Positions 28,843-29,064 of a DNA stretch of 29,064 nt are shown here, in pieces. The translations under genes were made by a program, and so were the position numbers. Position 1 is the first letter of the stretch. Every line of letters starts with the position of its first letter. The notes under the pieces were generated by a model. The model did not search any database. It saw only the letters and a program-made list of their open reading frames with translations, and was not told where the DNA came from. This DNA is from UBA9676 sp036522155 (GTDB taxonomy: Bacteria; Actinomycetota; Actinomycetes; Streptosporangiales; Streptosporangiaceae), in the NCBI GenBank assembly GCA_036522155.1, contig DATDGI010000447.1, forward strand, positions 1 to 29,064. The letters are read 5' to 3'.

Positions 28843-28914
28843 TGGCTCCCGCAGGTACCGACCCTGCCTCTCCCGCTCTTCAGGCGGACGCTAATCCATC
28901 TCAGCTAGAGAGCC
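28843..28914 (-). tRNA. tRNA-Phe (anticodon GAA)
   Basis: Acceptor GGCTCTC/GGGAGCC, a normal D arm with GG, anticodon stem TCCGC/GCGGG, loop CTGAAGA with U33, A73. The T arm is GCAGG-GTCGGTA-CCTGC, the same odd loop type as in the Thr genes. Confidence 0.82.
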
Positions 28915-28918
28915 CGCG

Positions 28919-28989
28919 TCGGGATGGAGAGAATCGAACTCCCGCTGCCTGGTCCCAAACCAGGGGCGCTGCCACTACGCGACATCCCG
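28919..28989 (-). tRNA. tRNA-Pro (anticodon TGG)
   Basis: Acceptor CGGGATG/CATCCCG with the C1-G72 pair typical of Pro, anticodon stem CCTGG/CCAGG, loop TTTGGGA with U33, T arm GGGAG-TTCGATT-CTCTC, A73. Confidence 0.9.
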
Positions 28990-29008
28990 TACTGCTCTGT
29001 CATCTCAC

Positions 29009-29064
29009 TGGTGGACCGCCTCGGATTCGAACCGAGATCCTTCTCCTTGCAAGGGAGTTGCTCT
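29009..29064 (-). tRNA. tRNA-Ala (anticodon TGC), 5' part beyond window
   Basis: The 3' acceptor strand GCGGTCC, A73 and an encoded CCA are present, with T arm CTCGG-TTCGAAT-CCGAG, anticodon stem ACTCC/GGAGA and loop CTTGCAA (U33). The D arm and 5' acceptor are cut by the window end. The U at 70 fits the G3-U70 identity pair of Ala. The array therefore continues to the right. Confidence 0.85.

Overview
This is a 29 kb stretch of a high-G+C (roughly 70%) actinobacterial genome. The signs are GTG starts beside GGAGG-type ribosome sites, OmpR-type two-component systems, a MocR/YczE divergent pair, DUF1990 and COG4705 membrane proteins, and third-codon positions that are almost all G or C. The species cannot be named from the sequence.

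Left part (1-12.5 kb): the 5' portion of an APC-type amino acid permease (-) diverges from a CHASE3/HAMP/GAF hybrid-input histidine kinase (+). A rightward run follows. It holds a LysM-type membrane protein with a proline-rich repeat, a coiled coil and a His-rich tail; a ferric-reductase/MsrQ-like membrane protein; a gamma-butyrobetaine-hydroxylase-like dioxygenase; a lipoprotein; a COG4705 membrane protein with a Tyr/Pro repeat tail; and a membrane-embedded spermidine-synthase-like protein. A strong inverted repeat (12435-12496) closes this block.

Middle (12.5-20.4 kb): mostly leftward. It contains a tiny membrane protein, a remnant of an amidohydrolase-like gene, a zinc-ribbon protein of unknown role, a sensor kinase/response regulator pair lying directly behind an S53 (sedolisin) peptidase, an Smr-domain protein (+), a 750-base gene-free pocket, and a nitrilase plus quinone oxidoreductase pair.

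Right-middle (20.4-26.1 kb): a MocR regulator diverges from yczE. yczE is translationally coupled to a DUF1990 gene. A sulfotransferase and a GNAT acetyltransferase (overlapping ATGA) and a SAM methyltransferase follow.

Right end (26.16-29.06 kb, continuing out of the window): a dense leftward array of tRNA genes. I read 26 complete tRNA genes, one tRNA cut by the window edge and one tRNA-Met split in two. Together they cover 19 of the 20 amino acids (only Trp is absent), almost one gene per anticodon, often only 1-5 bases apart. Such arrays are known from actinobacterial mobile elements and phages. This one has unusual features that recur across genes: U33 is replaced by C in ten anticodon loops and by G in one; position 55 of the T loop is C in six; four genes carry a GTCGGYA T loop; the three Thr tRNAs have shrunken D arms; and both Leu tRNAs lack the long variable arm. 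A tRNA-Met gene is broken at its anticodon loop by a cassette holding a PD-(D/E)XK homing-endonuclease-like gene and a second, intact tRNA-Met. This region is the best candidate for an undescribed system. One possibility is a spare tRNA set shaped to escape tRNA-cutting toxins and carrying its own homing module.
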